A stretch of 10,626 nt of DNA. Source: Pavlovales sp. CCMP2436 (Eukaryota > Haptophyta > Pavlovophyceae > Pavlovales). The stretch covers positions 39,403 to 50,028 of the forward strand of contig MU632013.1 in NCBI GenBank assembly GCA_026770615.1, in the 5' to 3' direction. The position numbers and the translations under genes are program-made. Within the stretch, counting starts at the first letter, position 1. The number at the start of each line of letters is the position of its first letter. Of this stretch, positions 1 to 8,498 are shown one piece after another. The notes under the pieces were generated by a model. It ran no database searches. It saw nothing but the letters and a program-made list of their open reading frames with translations, and was not told the origin of the DNA.

Positions 1-215
1 CCTGCACGCGCAAACGAGTTCTCGACATTCAAAACCCCATCGCTTCCCAGCGATACGTCACCGCTGGGATCACCAATAGACTCGCTTGCTCGCGCATTGT
101 CGGGCGGCCCCGCGTTGCGCAGCGACTCCACCGCTTTGTTTTCGGCTTCCTCATCACCCACCACTTCTACCAGCTCCCCACTTCGGGGTAGCGCGTAGGA
201 GCCTTCGTCGGAGCG
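1..215 (-). CDS. Possible exon of an unidentified gene running off the left edge (copy A)
   Basis: On the minus strand this stretch is open from 215 to the window edge, about 71 codons. It reads as a plausible hydrophilic, acidic protein, for example SYALPRSGELVEVV followed by DEEAENKA and IGDPSGDVSLGSDG. An in-frame TAG sits immediately before it, and the sequence there (CTGAT then CTTAG, ending at 216) looks like a branch point and 3' splice acceptor, so an exon starting at 215 is the natural reading. I do not recognise the product. The plus strand of the same stretch is also open to a TAG at 189-191, but its translation is less protein-like. Short length, repeat context and missing downstream sequence keep this uncertain. 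Confidence 0.3.
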
Positions 216-624
216 CTAAGATCAGCCTGACTTGAACTTAAAACGTACCGCCAGCTCGAACCTCCCTACATTAATATATTAGGAGCCTGCGTCGGAGCGC
301 CAAGATCAGCTTGACTTGAACATGAAACACCGCCAGCCCGGATCCCCCTTCATTAGTATATACGTGCCATCGCTTCCCAGCGATACGTCACCTGTGATAT
401 CACCAATGAACTCGCTTGTTCGCTCACTGTCGAGCGGCCCCGCGTTGCGCAGCGACGTCAGCGCTTTGTTTTCGGCTTCCTAGTCATTGGCCACCACTTC
501 TACCAGTTCCCCACTTTGGCGTAGCGGCACTAGCCCGTAGGAGCCTGCGTCGGAGCGCTAAGATCAGCTTGACTTGAACTTGACACACCGCCAGCCAGAA
601 TCTCTTATCTACATGAATATATGT
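37..624. repeat. Three-copy direct repeat block (two long copies, one partial)
   Basis: Copy A covers about 37-280, partial copy C about 281-362 and copy B about 363-624. A and B share an opening stretch around ATCGCTTCCCAGCGATACGT (39-58 and 369-388), a middle around CCCCGCGTTGCGCAGCGAC, and a right-hand part beginning GGAGCCT. All three copies share the right-hand part (start 198, 282 and 540), which ends in an AT-rich TTAATATATTA-like stretch. Copies A and B differ by many substitutions but only by indels of 3 and 9 bases, so reading frame is kept between them. The repeat opens with a 6-bp stem and 4-base loop (ATCGCT-tccc-AGCGAT) present in both long copies. It is either a dispersed or tandem repeat family or a duplicated exon. 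Confidence 0.85.
369..557 (-). pseudogene. Decayed second copy of the left-edge exon (copy B)
   Basis: This is the minus-strand counterpart of the exon-like stretch at 1-215. It keeps the same acceptor-like CTTAG ending at 558 and the same start (RSDAGSYG), then a 3-codon insertion, then LRQSGELVEVVAND. An in-frame TAG stop (482-480) comes exactly where copy A reads on into EAENKA. After the stop the frame still aligns with copy A (SLRNAGP, then GDVSLGSDG). Many changes relative to copy A are non-synonymous, as expected of a non-functional duplicate. The partial copy at 281-362 is further decayed: its acceptor AG has become GG (change at 301) and the frame closes after GSYA-equivalent codons. 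Confidence 0.4.
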
Positions 625-867
625 GGCGTATACCCAATGATGAGACGTACGTTTTGAGACTTCGTGTACGGGACAGTAACTAGATTGCTCCAATTTGTAA
701 ACGTGACCCACCTCGCCCCCCCCCGTCTCGAGAGTAGCTGGAACCTGCAGCTTGCTCACGAGCCCAGGCCGGCTAGCCGTTAAGCTAAACTGCGAGCTTG
801 CGAGGGAGGGGGGCATGCTGCATGCCCGAGACTCGCGTCTGGCCCAAGTCGCATCGTACCCAGGCCG
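625..867. other. Downstream flank of the LPA1-like gene, no gene seen
   Basis: About 240 bases lie between the repeat block and the stop codon of the minus-strand gene. I see no convincing ORF, RNA gene or repeat. A run of nine C (715-723 region) and a short pyrimidine-rich patch are the only notable features. It should contain the 3' UTR and cleavage site of the LPA1-like transcript, but I could not identify a clear polyadenylation signal. Confidence 0.5.
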
Positions 868-2673
868 TCAGCGCGCGGGGCTCTCGCGATTGAAGGCGAC
901 GCAGCCTCGGCAGTCGCAGTGCAGCGTTGCCATCGCGCCCATGCGAAAATTGTATGGGATGGTCCGGTGGCTGACCAGTAGCCATTCGCCCTCCGTGCCG
1001 GTGCTTCGTCTCCACCGCTGCACCGCGAGGAGGGTGGGCGGTGGCGGCCCGCTTGCACGCGGTGCGGGATACTCAAGGGCAGTTGTGAGCGCCTCCTCGA
1101 GAGGCCCGGAATCCCCCGGGAATGTGCCAGCTAGGACGACGGCACTCTGTCCGCCGCTGCGCAGCCCCCGCGTTGCACCATCGGCCAGCACCGCCGCCCA
1201 CCCGTCGAGCCGCGCCGAGACGGCGCCCGCTTTGGCGCCCGCCGCGAGCTGCACGGCGCACGCAGCTCGCACCTTGCCCTCCTCGTACAGCCAGACGGAG
1301 GGAGGCATGTCCCCGGCGAGGGCGGCAGAGGTGGCGGAGTCTGTGCTCCAGAGGCGGGAGAGCGCTGCGCCATCCGCGCTGGCGAGTGCGGCGTAGAGGT
1401 GCTGCTGCGCCAGCAAGAGCAAAGTCTCGTCCGACGCAGGAGCGCTCGCCGCGGGTTCGGCAGCAGGGGCGGCGCGCGCCATGCGCGTGGCGGCCTCAGC
1501 CCATGCTTCGAAGGGTGGGAGCTGTGAGCGCGGACCGTACTGACTCCCGAGCAGCTCCTCAAGCGGCGGCCTTCCCAGCCCTGAGCCGCAGGTGCGTCCG
1601 CGCCGCGTGAGTGCGATCCACGCGCCACGCTCGGCCGGGCGCGCGTCGGCGCGTAGCTCGAGGCTCTGCAGCCCCAAGACCTCGAGCGCGAACCGCTCCC
1701 ACTGTTTCGGACCAGCCGCGGTTGCGAGCCACGGAGCGGGCTTCAATCCGGCCAGCAGTGCTCGTGCCACGGGCTCCTCCGCGTCTCCGCCGCCGAACGG
1801 CACTCCAACCACTAAGACCTCCGCCTCTCCCAGTCTCGCCGCGAGCACGCGTGCGGTGTCCAGCTCGGCAAACACGTGCGCCGCGGAGCCGAGGATGAGC
1901 ACGGCGGCGCGGCTGCCCGCGAGCAAGCTGAGTGTGACGGTGCGCCGGCCCGTGTTGCCGTCGAGCGTCACGGGCAAGTCGCGTAAATAATACTCCCTGT
2001 CGTGTGTGTGTGTGTGTGTGTGTGGTGGTGGCGGTGGCGGTGGCGTGTGTGTATGGCGGTGTGTGTGTATGGCGATTTGTGCGTGTGTGTGGTGTGTGTG
2101 TATGGTGGTGTGTGTGTATGGTGGTGGTGGTGCGCACCTTTCGAGCTTCACGATTTGCGCTGTGCGCCGCCCGCGCTCGCGCGCAAAGAGCGCCGCCGAG
2201 CCGACCGCGGCGAGCGCACAGCCCGCCCTGGCTGCTGGCCCCTCGAGCTGAATCGAAAGGCCCGAGGGCACCTCGGAGGCGACAAGCGGAGCAAGTGCGA
2301 AGATGGCGGCTAGCAGAGCGAAGAGGAGGATTCGCAGGGGTTCCGATTGATTCGTAGACGAGTACTGCAGCAGGGCATCGCGTCGGAACTGGCGGAGCGA
2401 GAGCGGGTCGAGCTGCGGGCGGGTCATGTCGTAGCTACCGTCCGCCATCATGGAGACACGGGAGGGCGGACCAGTGCACCCGCGGCGGGTGCAGCCGCTC
2501 GGGGGCGCCTGGAAGCCGCTTGCGATGAGCGGGTGCGCCCGGAAGCCGCTCGCGATGAGCGAATGCGCCCGGAAGCCGCTCACGATGAGCGGGCGCGCGC
2601 AGCTTCTTCCAGGGCTGGTCCACGCCGTCCACGAGGTTGTGCATATCACGCTCAGCACCGCGAAGGCTGCCAT
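868..2673 (-). CDS. LPA1: LPA1/REP27-type photosystem II assembly protein with C-terminal NTF2-like domain (two exons)
   Basis: Exons are 2673-2138 and 1996-868, giving 554 residues with TGA at 870-868. LPA1/REP27 proteins are integral thylakoid proteins that help assemble and repair photosystem II, especially D1 integration. Seen here: a hydrophobic start (MAAFAVLSVICTTSWTAW), compatible with a signal peptide; a basic Ser/Ala/Pro-rich region with three 10-residue repeats (residues 25-54); membrane segments near 113-132 and 147-164; the junction KLEREYYLRDLPV after them; then the family hallmark GSGLGRPP at 316-323 preceded by TRRGRT. Residues about 368-530 (QQHLYAALASADGAALSRLW, ending LVSHRTIPYN) look like a SnoaL/NTF2-like fold. 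The N-terminal TPRs of the plant protein are not seen. The ATG at 2673 has G at -3 and +4 and gives a presequence suited to a complex plastid. Membership in the LPA1 family is fairly sure; the NTF2 domain and exact start are less so. Confidence 0.75.
   Translation of the reverse strand: MAAFAVLSVICTTSWTAWTSPGRSCARPLIVSGFRAHSLIASGFRAHPLIASGFQAPPSGCTRRGCTGPPSRVSMMADGSYDMTRPQLDPLSLRQFRRDALLQYSSTNQSEPLRILLFALLAAIFALAPLVASEVPSGLSIQLEGPAARAGCALAAVGSAALFARERGRRTAQIVKLERCAPPPPYTHTTIHTHHTHAQIAIHTHRHTHTPPPPPPPHTHTHTHDREYYLRDLPVTLDGNTGRRTVTLSLLAGSRAAVLILGSAAHVFAELDTARVLAARLGEAEVLVVGVPFGGGDAEEPVARALLAGLKPAPWLATAAGPKQWERFALEVLGLQSLELRADARPAERGAWIALTRRGRTCGSGLGRPPLEELLGSQYGPRSQLPPFEAWAEAATRMARAAPAAEPAASAPASDETLLLLAQQHLYAALASADGAALSRLWSTDSATSAALAGDMPPSVWLYEEGKVRAACAVQLAAGAKAGAVSARLDGWAAVLADGATRGLRSGGQSAVVLAGTFPGDSGPLEEALTTALEYPAPRASGPPPPTLLAVQRWRRSTGTEGEWLLVSHRTIPYNFRMGAMATLHCDCRGCVAFNRESPAR
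1997..2137 (-). other. Intron of the LPA1-like gene, CA-repeat rich, in frame and without stops
   Basis: Donor CTCGAAAG|GTGCGCACC and acceptor CACGACAG|GGAGTATTAT bound a 141-base intron made almost entirely of CA, CAC and ACC repeats. The plus strand reads as GT/GGT repeats. Splicing joins CTC GAA AG to G GAG TAT TAT, giving LEREYYLRD, which fits the conserved LPA1 stretch after the second membrane segment. The intron is 47 codons long with no stop in the gene's frame, so an unspliced message would encode an insert of His, Thr and Pro repeats. Confidence 0.8.
2511..2600. repeat. 30-bp tandem repeat, three copies, in the presequence of the LPA1-like gene
   Basis: The unit starts GGAAGCCGCTCGCGATGAGC on the plus strand, with copies at 2511, 2541 and 2571 differing by one to a few bases. 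On the minus strand it lies in the coding frame and gives three copies of a 10-residue block of the type RAHPLIASGF (residues about 25-54). The frame is kept because the period is a multiple of three. The block is basic and rich in small residues, compatible with a plastid transit peptide. Confidence 0.9.
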
Positions 2674-2980
2674 CGCTGAGAATTTTTTTGTTCATTTTTT
2701 AATGTTGCACCCATGATAGTTCGAATGAATGGGCCGTGCCGTGGGGATGGACGCGGGGTGGGATGGGTGCGGTATGGGTTACTGCGGTCGCCGCACATCA
2801 GTCTACTCGGTCCAGGCAGCTGCGCGCGAAATCCACGCACAAAGGCACAATTAAAATCGGCGTCACACCAGAGTCTGCTCCAGCCGGCTTGGCGGGTGGG
2901 AATTCGAGTGGAGAAGGTGGAGCGACCGGGACTTGCTGGCGGCTGCAAGTGGCATCTCCGGGCTGCGGGAGAGGCTGGAG
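2674..2980. promoter_or_regulatory. Head-to-head intergenic region, probable bidirectional promoter
   Basis: About 300 bases separate the minus-strand start at 2673 from the first in-frame plus-strand ATG at 2981, so both promoters and 5' UTRs should lie here or in upstream exons. The most distinctive part is a T-rich stretch at 2683-2701 next to the LPA1-like start. I see no clear TATA box. On the minus strand, upstream ATGs at 2714 and 2695, both out of frame with the LPA1-like start, would be upstream ORFs if transcribed. On the plus strand the ANTH frame is open from 2855 without an ATG, so a small upstream coding exon cannot be excluded. Confidence 0.45.
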
Positions 2981-4308
2981 ATGGGCGGCGTGGGCAGAGC
3001 CCAGCCCGGCCGGGTTCGCCTGCGAAGCCGCTCGCCACCGCAGGACGCGCTGGCGTCGCACGAGCACGCGGCGGCGGACGCCGGCTCGGCGGGCGTGAGC
3101 GGCGGCAGCGGCGCCAAGCAGGCCTCGGCCGCGTCGCGCTTCCGCTCGCGGCTCTCGCTGACGATGCCGTCAATGAGTCCGCGGCGGCCCGCCTCTGCGC
3201 CCATGCCGCCGCAGCTGCGCACCGCGTGGGGCGCGGTGGAAGACGAGACCTCGGGCGCACTCGCCGCCGCCGTCGCAGCCGAGCGGAAGGCGGGCAGCGC
3301 CGCGCGTGGCGCGAATGCAGCGGCCATCCGCAGCTGGGTGCGCAAGGCGACTACACCTGACGCCGGGCCGCCCAAGCCCAAGTATGTGCGCAAGCTGATT
3401 GTGGAGAGCTGGGAGGCGGTGCGGCTGGGCGAGGCTGCCTCCGATGCCTTCACGCGCGAGGCGGTGGGGCGGCTGACGCGCCGGGCCGTGGGCAGCGAGG
3501 AGGTGCCCAGCTCCAAGGCGCTCGTCGCGTTGCACCGGCTGCTGACGCAGGGCCCCTCCGAGGCGTTGCCCACCTGGGCAGCCGTCGAGCCCGAGTTGCG
3601 CCTGCTCCTCGTCGCCGTGGGCGCACCCGCGGACGGCGCCGGCGCGGGCGGTGTGGAGAGCGTCAACGGCTCATCGCTTGCCTCCTCGCTTGGCTCGGGG
3701 CGGGGCTCGCGGCAGCACTCGCCGCGCGCGCAGTGGGCTCTTGTCTGCGGCGGGTACGCGGCGCACGTGTTGCTGCGCCTGCGCTTCCTAGTGCGCAGCG
3801 GGCGGCACGGGCCGCGCTACCACTACTACGAGCCCAACCTCTCACTCGAGCACTGGTGCACACGCGCCGCCGCGGCCGCACACGCCGCGGCCGACGCGGC
3901 CTCGCCCTCGCCATCGCCCTCGCCCTCTCCCTCCTCGCCGCTCGCGCGCGCTCGCGTGCGCACCGAGCTGCTCGCGCGGATCGACGTGCAGACCGCCGCC
4001 GAGCTGTGCGACCTCGTCGCGTCCGCCGCCCGGCTGCTGCGCCTGCTGCTCTGCGCCGTCGGCGTGCCGCCCGCCAGGCGTTTGCCGGCGGCCGGCGAGG
4101 CGGAGGAAGGCGGGGGGGCAGCCGAGTCCGGCGCAGCCCTCAACGGTGCGCACTACGCCTCTAAGCACTACGCCTCCGCCGTCGTAGCCATGGGCGCCTC
4201 TGCCAGCGGAGCCGCGGGGTCGCCACTAGGCATGTGCTGCGCGGGCGCGCTCTTCACTGTGGCGGAGGACGCACTCGACGTGCTCGCCGCACTCCGCTTC
4301 GCACTCCG
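2981..4308 (+). other. Exon 1 of the ANTH-kinase gene: most of the ANTH domain
   Basis: The start is the first ATG in frame (MGGVGRAQPG), with G at -3 and +4; the frame is open upstream to 2855 without an ATG, so an earlier exon is possible. Residues 1-115 are Ser/Arg/Ala-rich. ANTH-like blocks follow in the family order: KPKYVRKLIVESWEA (about 132-146), SSKALVALHRLL (177-188, the block ending in IHK or LHK in Sla2 and HIP1), a GGYAAHVLLRLRFLV helix with HYYEPNLSLEHW (255-293), RTELLARIDVQTAAELCDLV (327-346) and ALFTVAEDALDVLAALRFAL (about 424-443). KPK and following basic residues match the lipid-binding end of the family. Low-complexity inserts, including a Ser-Pro run at 3901-3942, separate the blocks. 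The exon ends CTCCG|GTACAA, two bases into a codon. Confidence 0.7.
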
Positions 4309-7300
4309 GTACAACAACCCGCAATGCCGCCCGCCATGCTGCCCGCTATGCTGCCCGTTAGTTATGTTGCGGCTGGTGGTTGTGGTTGTTGTTGGGTGCG
4401 TGTGCGTGTTTGCGCGTGTATGTGTGTGTGTGTGAGTGCGTGTGTGTGCGTGTGTGTGTGTGCGTACGTGCGTGCGATGCTATAAGCTACCTCTCTCCTT
4501 CCCTCTCCCTCCCTCTCTCTGACGGCGTTCCCTCCACTGGCCGCTGCATTAGTTATTGTATTAGTTCCTTCTCTCTCCCTCCACTAGCCGCTGCATTGGT
4601 TATTGTATTAGTTCCTTCTCTCTCCCTCCACTAGCCGCTGCATTGGTTATTGTATTAGTTCCTTCTCTCTCCCTCCACTGGCCGCTGCATTGGTTATTGT
4701 ATTAGTTCCTTCTCTCTCCCTCCACTGACCGCTGCATCTCCCGAATGACCACTGTCCCTCACCCCCTTCTCCGCAATAACTAACTCAATAACCAACACAA
4801 TAACTAACTGATAACTAATAAAATAACTAACTCAATAACTAACCAATACCTGACCAATAACTCACTCAATAACTAACTCAATAACTAACTAATAATTAAC
4901 AGACTGCTCGACGGTGCGGCGGAGGCGACAAAGTGGGCGCAGGAGGCCAGCTGCTCCTCCTCCCTCCCCTCCGCCTCCCCCCCCTCCGCCTCCCCCCCCT
5001 ACGCCTCCCTCCCGGGCGCCGCGGCCGCGCACCGCAACGCGCAGCAGCAGCAGCAGCTGGCGCGGCAGCTCGAGGGTGTGCGCGCGGAGGCGCTGCACGT
5101 GCACGGCGGGCTGTGCGCATGCGTCTCCGCACTCCGCAGCGCGCACGCCATGCGGCTCGTGCTCGCGCTGCCCCCTGGTGTCTTCGGGCTGCGCGCCGAC
5201 GCCCCGCCCGTCGAGCTGCTCCCCCGCTCCACCCTCCCCCTTGGCAACGGGGTGGGCAGCGCGGGCGGCTGCAGCGGGCGCATGCACAGCACGACTGCGC
5301 CGAGCACGCCGCGCGGTGGCGGGACGTGCGGTGCCGGCCCGGGAACGCCGAGTGTGAGCTTCGACCTGCTGACGGGAGACGCGCACCAGTTGGGCGAGGG
5401 AGGCGGCGGGGGCGTCGGCCTCTCGCCCGCGCTCTCCCTCTCGTCCTCGCTCTCTGCCGTCGGGCTACTGGGCGGCCTGCCGGGGCACGCGCTGCAGCCG
5501 CGCCCGGCCAGCGCGAACGCCAACGCGGGGGCAAGTGCGCATGTGCTGTCGCATGGGGGAGCGGGTGGGCACACGGGCTTGTCGCCGGGTGCGCAGCCTT
5601 GCTTGGACTTGTCCGACTTGTCCGACTTGTCCTCCGAGCTTGCCGCCCTAGACCTCCGCCTCGCACCCCACCGCAGCAGCCACGCAGCCCCTTCGTTCGG
5701 CCAGTGCTCGGAGGAGGTCTCCATCTCTCAGGAAGTCTCCGCCATCTCTGCCATCTCAGAGCTGATCGGACTCGACTTCGGGCCGCCCTCCCTCTCTTCG
5801 CAGATCTCCGCGCTCCTCGCAGGCGCAGGGGCGGCGGAGGGCTTCGCGGGGCAGCAGGGCGTGCCGCCGCCGCTGCCGATTGCCTGCCCGCCGACGGGCG
5901 TGCTCAGGCCGTGCGCGCTGAGCCCGCAGCACTCCAAATCCTCCTCCGATCGCATCTCCGTCGGGCCGGCCGCAGCCTCGTGCGCGCTGGCCGGGCCGAC
6001 GCACTCGAGGTCGTCGCCAAACCTCCTCCGCCCCGCGAGCACCTCCCCCCCCTTCCCCTCCTTCCCTTCCTTCGGCAACGCCGCGCAGCCGCCGCCCACG
6101 CCCCCTCGCTTCGGCGCGCCCAGGCACCTATGGGCGCGGCAGGCGCCGCTGCCGCCCGCCACCGCGCCTGGGCCGGGGCAGGGCGGGGCGGGGGGCGGGA
6201 GCGGTCGCTTCGGCCGGGGTGGTCTGTTGCTCGGCTCGGGCTCGGATGACTCGGACGAAGGAGCGGTGGAGGGGGCGGCGGGGAGAGAGGGGAGGAAAGA
6301 GGGAAGGGGGGAGCGGGGGGAGCGGGCGTTCCTCTCGGGCGAAGGGGCGCGTGGTGTGGTGCAACGGCGGTGGACCGTGGAGAATACCGCACCGCTTACC
6401 CCCTCGCCGCAGCCGCAGCAGCCGCAGCAGCAGCCGCAGCCACAGGCAGCGGGCATGACGGCGATGGGCATGGTGCGCTCGGGCACTTTGTTGGACGAAG
6501 AACTCTTCGCGGTGACGGGAGACCTCCTCGCACACACACCGGCGCAGCAGATGCTGGGGCAGCAGACACCGGGACAAACACTACAGCCGGCGTGGGAGCT
6601 GCCGCTGGCGTTGCAGCCGCAGTTGCAGCAGCAGCAGGCGTTGGCGCAGCAGTACGGCACGCAGAGGCAAGCGCAGCCATTGCCGCTGATGCAGCAGATG
6701 CAGCAGCCGCTGCAGCCGCAGCCGCAGGCACAGGCGCAGCTACCGTACGGCTCGCAGGCGCTCACGCCGCAGCACCTCCTGCCGCAGCCGCAGCCGCAGC
6801 CGCTACTGGCCCAATCGCTCCCTCCGCCGTTGCCGATGCAGATGTCGATGTCGCACCACAGCCACCTCCCTGCATCGCGTACCGAGCCGAGCGGGATGGG
6901 CGACCAATCCTTCTTCGTGCCCAGCCCCGCCTTCCTCCTGCCCGCGCTCCCTTTGCCTCCCGGACCCGCCCCGTGCGCAACGAGCGGGCAGGGGGCAGCG
7001 GCAGCACGGTGCGCGTCCGCCACCGCTCACTCGCAGCCGCAGCAGCAGCCGCCGCCGCCGCAGCAGCAGCAGCAGCAGCCGCCGCCGCCGCAGCAGCCGC
7101 CGCCGCCCGCGCGTGGCCACTTCCGTTCGCTCTCTGTCTCAGACTCGGAGGCCATCGCGGGACTGGCCGGCCTCGGCTTCGAGCTCGGCCTGGCCACGTC
7201 TGGTCCTGGCTTCTGCACCTCGCGCACGCCGCCCTCGACGCGGCCCACCGGGATGCATGCGCTCGGCGTGGGGATGCCCGCGAGCCCAGGCAAGGGCGTC

Positions 7301-8464
7301 GGGCCGGGCGGTCTGGGCCACTCTCTCTCCCACTCCGGTTTCGAGTCGGGCGCGCTGCCCTCTCTGCCGCCCACCCCTGACTGGGCGCGGGCACCCGCCG
7401 GCGAGGGCACGAGCTTGCCGCTGGCGGAGGGCGCGCGCAGCTTCGGTGCGCTGCCGGTGCCGATGCGCAGCTCGCACCTGGCCGTTGGTCCGTGCGCGCA
7501 GCTGGGCACGTGCGCGCACGCCCCCTCGCCGCTGGCCGCCTCGCTCGGCGCGCAGCTGCAGCTTGTACCGCCCGCGCAGCTCCAGCCGCCGATGCAGCCA
7601 CAGCCAACGACGACGACGCCGACGACGACACCGACGACGACGCCGACGGCCGCCGCCGCCGCTGCTGCCTACCTGTCGCGCCCGGCCACCGCACCGGCGC
7701 CCGTGCCTGTGCCCGCCACGCCGTCCGCCGCCACGCCGCCGCAGCCCACCACGCCCGCAGCGCACGAGGCGGCCGCGGCCGCGGAGGGCGACGCGCCCGC
7801 CACCGCGCCCGCCGCCGGGCCGGGCGGGCGGCAGCGGCCGACGCACAGGCGCGCGGCCGCGTCGGTCGACTTCAACGGGTGTGCCGAGCTGCGCGTGCTG
7901 CGCGCGCAGGTGCAGCAGTTGCAGCACGGCAGCATGGCGATTGCGATGGCGGGCGGCGCGCTCGGCGGCGCGGGCGGCGGAGCGGCGCAGCCGAGCGGGG
8001 GTGTGGCGCCGGGCGAGGTGGGGGGGCTGCGCGCGCACGCGCAGGCGCGCGCGGCCCACCTGGCGGGCGGCGGGCTGCTCCGCCTGCCGCGCGGCGCCAC
8101 GCCGCTCGACGCGGCCGAAGCGGGCGGCAATTCAGGTGGCTCTGGCTCGGGCGGCTCGGGCGGCGCCGCCTCCGCCGGGGGCGAGGCGGGGGGGCTGCGC
8201 GCGCACGCGCTGCGCCGGCTCGAGCTCGCGAACGGCGGTGCGGGTTCGGCCGAGCGCCGCGGCAGCCCCGCGCACAGGGCGCGCCTCCTCGCGCTCGGCA
8301 CACACGCAAGCGCCAACGCCGCGCCGCGCGCGGGCGGCGACGCTGGCGTGCGCGGGTTCGTCGGCGGCTTCGGGCCCAACCCCGCAGCGGAGGCGGCGGG
8401 CGAGGCGTGGCTGCCAGTGCCCGCCGACTCAGCGGCAAAGGCGGCGGCGCAGCGGCCAGTGGCG

Positions 8465-8498
<34 letters not shown>

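Larger units (their letters stand above)
4309..4902 (+). other. Intron 1 of the ANTH-kinase gene
   Basis: A 594-base intron with donor CTCCG|GTACAACAAC and acceptor ATAATTAACAG|ACTGCTCGAC. It removes an in-frame TGA at 4434-4436 and restores an Arg codon (CG|A), giving FALRLLDGAAEATKWA. The exon frame continues into low-complexity GT-rich sequence until that stop, so the donor is set by phase and composition rather than by the stop. The intron contains a GT/GC dinucleotide-rich tract (4376-4475), a 47-bp minisatellite and a 3' part made of AATAACTAACT-like repeats full of branch-point-like CTAAC. Confidence 0.75.

Noticed and set aside
39..600. CRISPR-like spaced repeats at the left edge
   Set aside because: The units are long, unevenly spaced (84 and 258 bases between the shared parts) and diverged, with no short uniform spacers, in a eukaryotic context.
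1122..1628. Several overlapping plus and minus Arg-rich ORFs over the LPA1-like gene
   Set aside because: They are shadows of the LPA1-like frame, which alone shows family motifs and continuity across the intron.
2002..2357. Plus-strand Cys/Val-rich ORFs over the GT repeat
   Set aside because: They arise from the GT/GGT microsatellite of the LPA1 intron read on the wrong strand.
2933..2935. Start of the ANTH protein at TTG 2933 or of exon 2 at GTG 5078
   Set aside because: These are bacterial-style alternative starts. The gene is eukaryotic with introns, so the ATG at 2981 (or an upstream exon) and splicing at 4903 are preferred.
2713..3360. 215-codon plus-strand ORF starting in the intergenic region
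   Set aside because: Its second half overlaps the ANTH exon in another frame and is Arg/Gly-rich. I cannot show a splice from it into the ANTH frame, though its first part could hold a short upstream exon.
4933..6249. 438-codon plus-strand ORF, Arg/Ala-rich
   Set aside because: Off-frame shadow of exon 2. It does not connect to exon 1 in phase and lacks the ANTH-like blocks.
5728..7023. 431-codon minus-strand ORF rich in Cys and Gly
   Set aside because: It is the reverse reading of CAG/CCG-rich coding sequence in exon 2. Its Cys-Gly runs come from the repeat, and no domain is seen.
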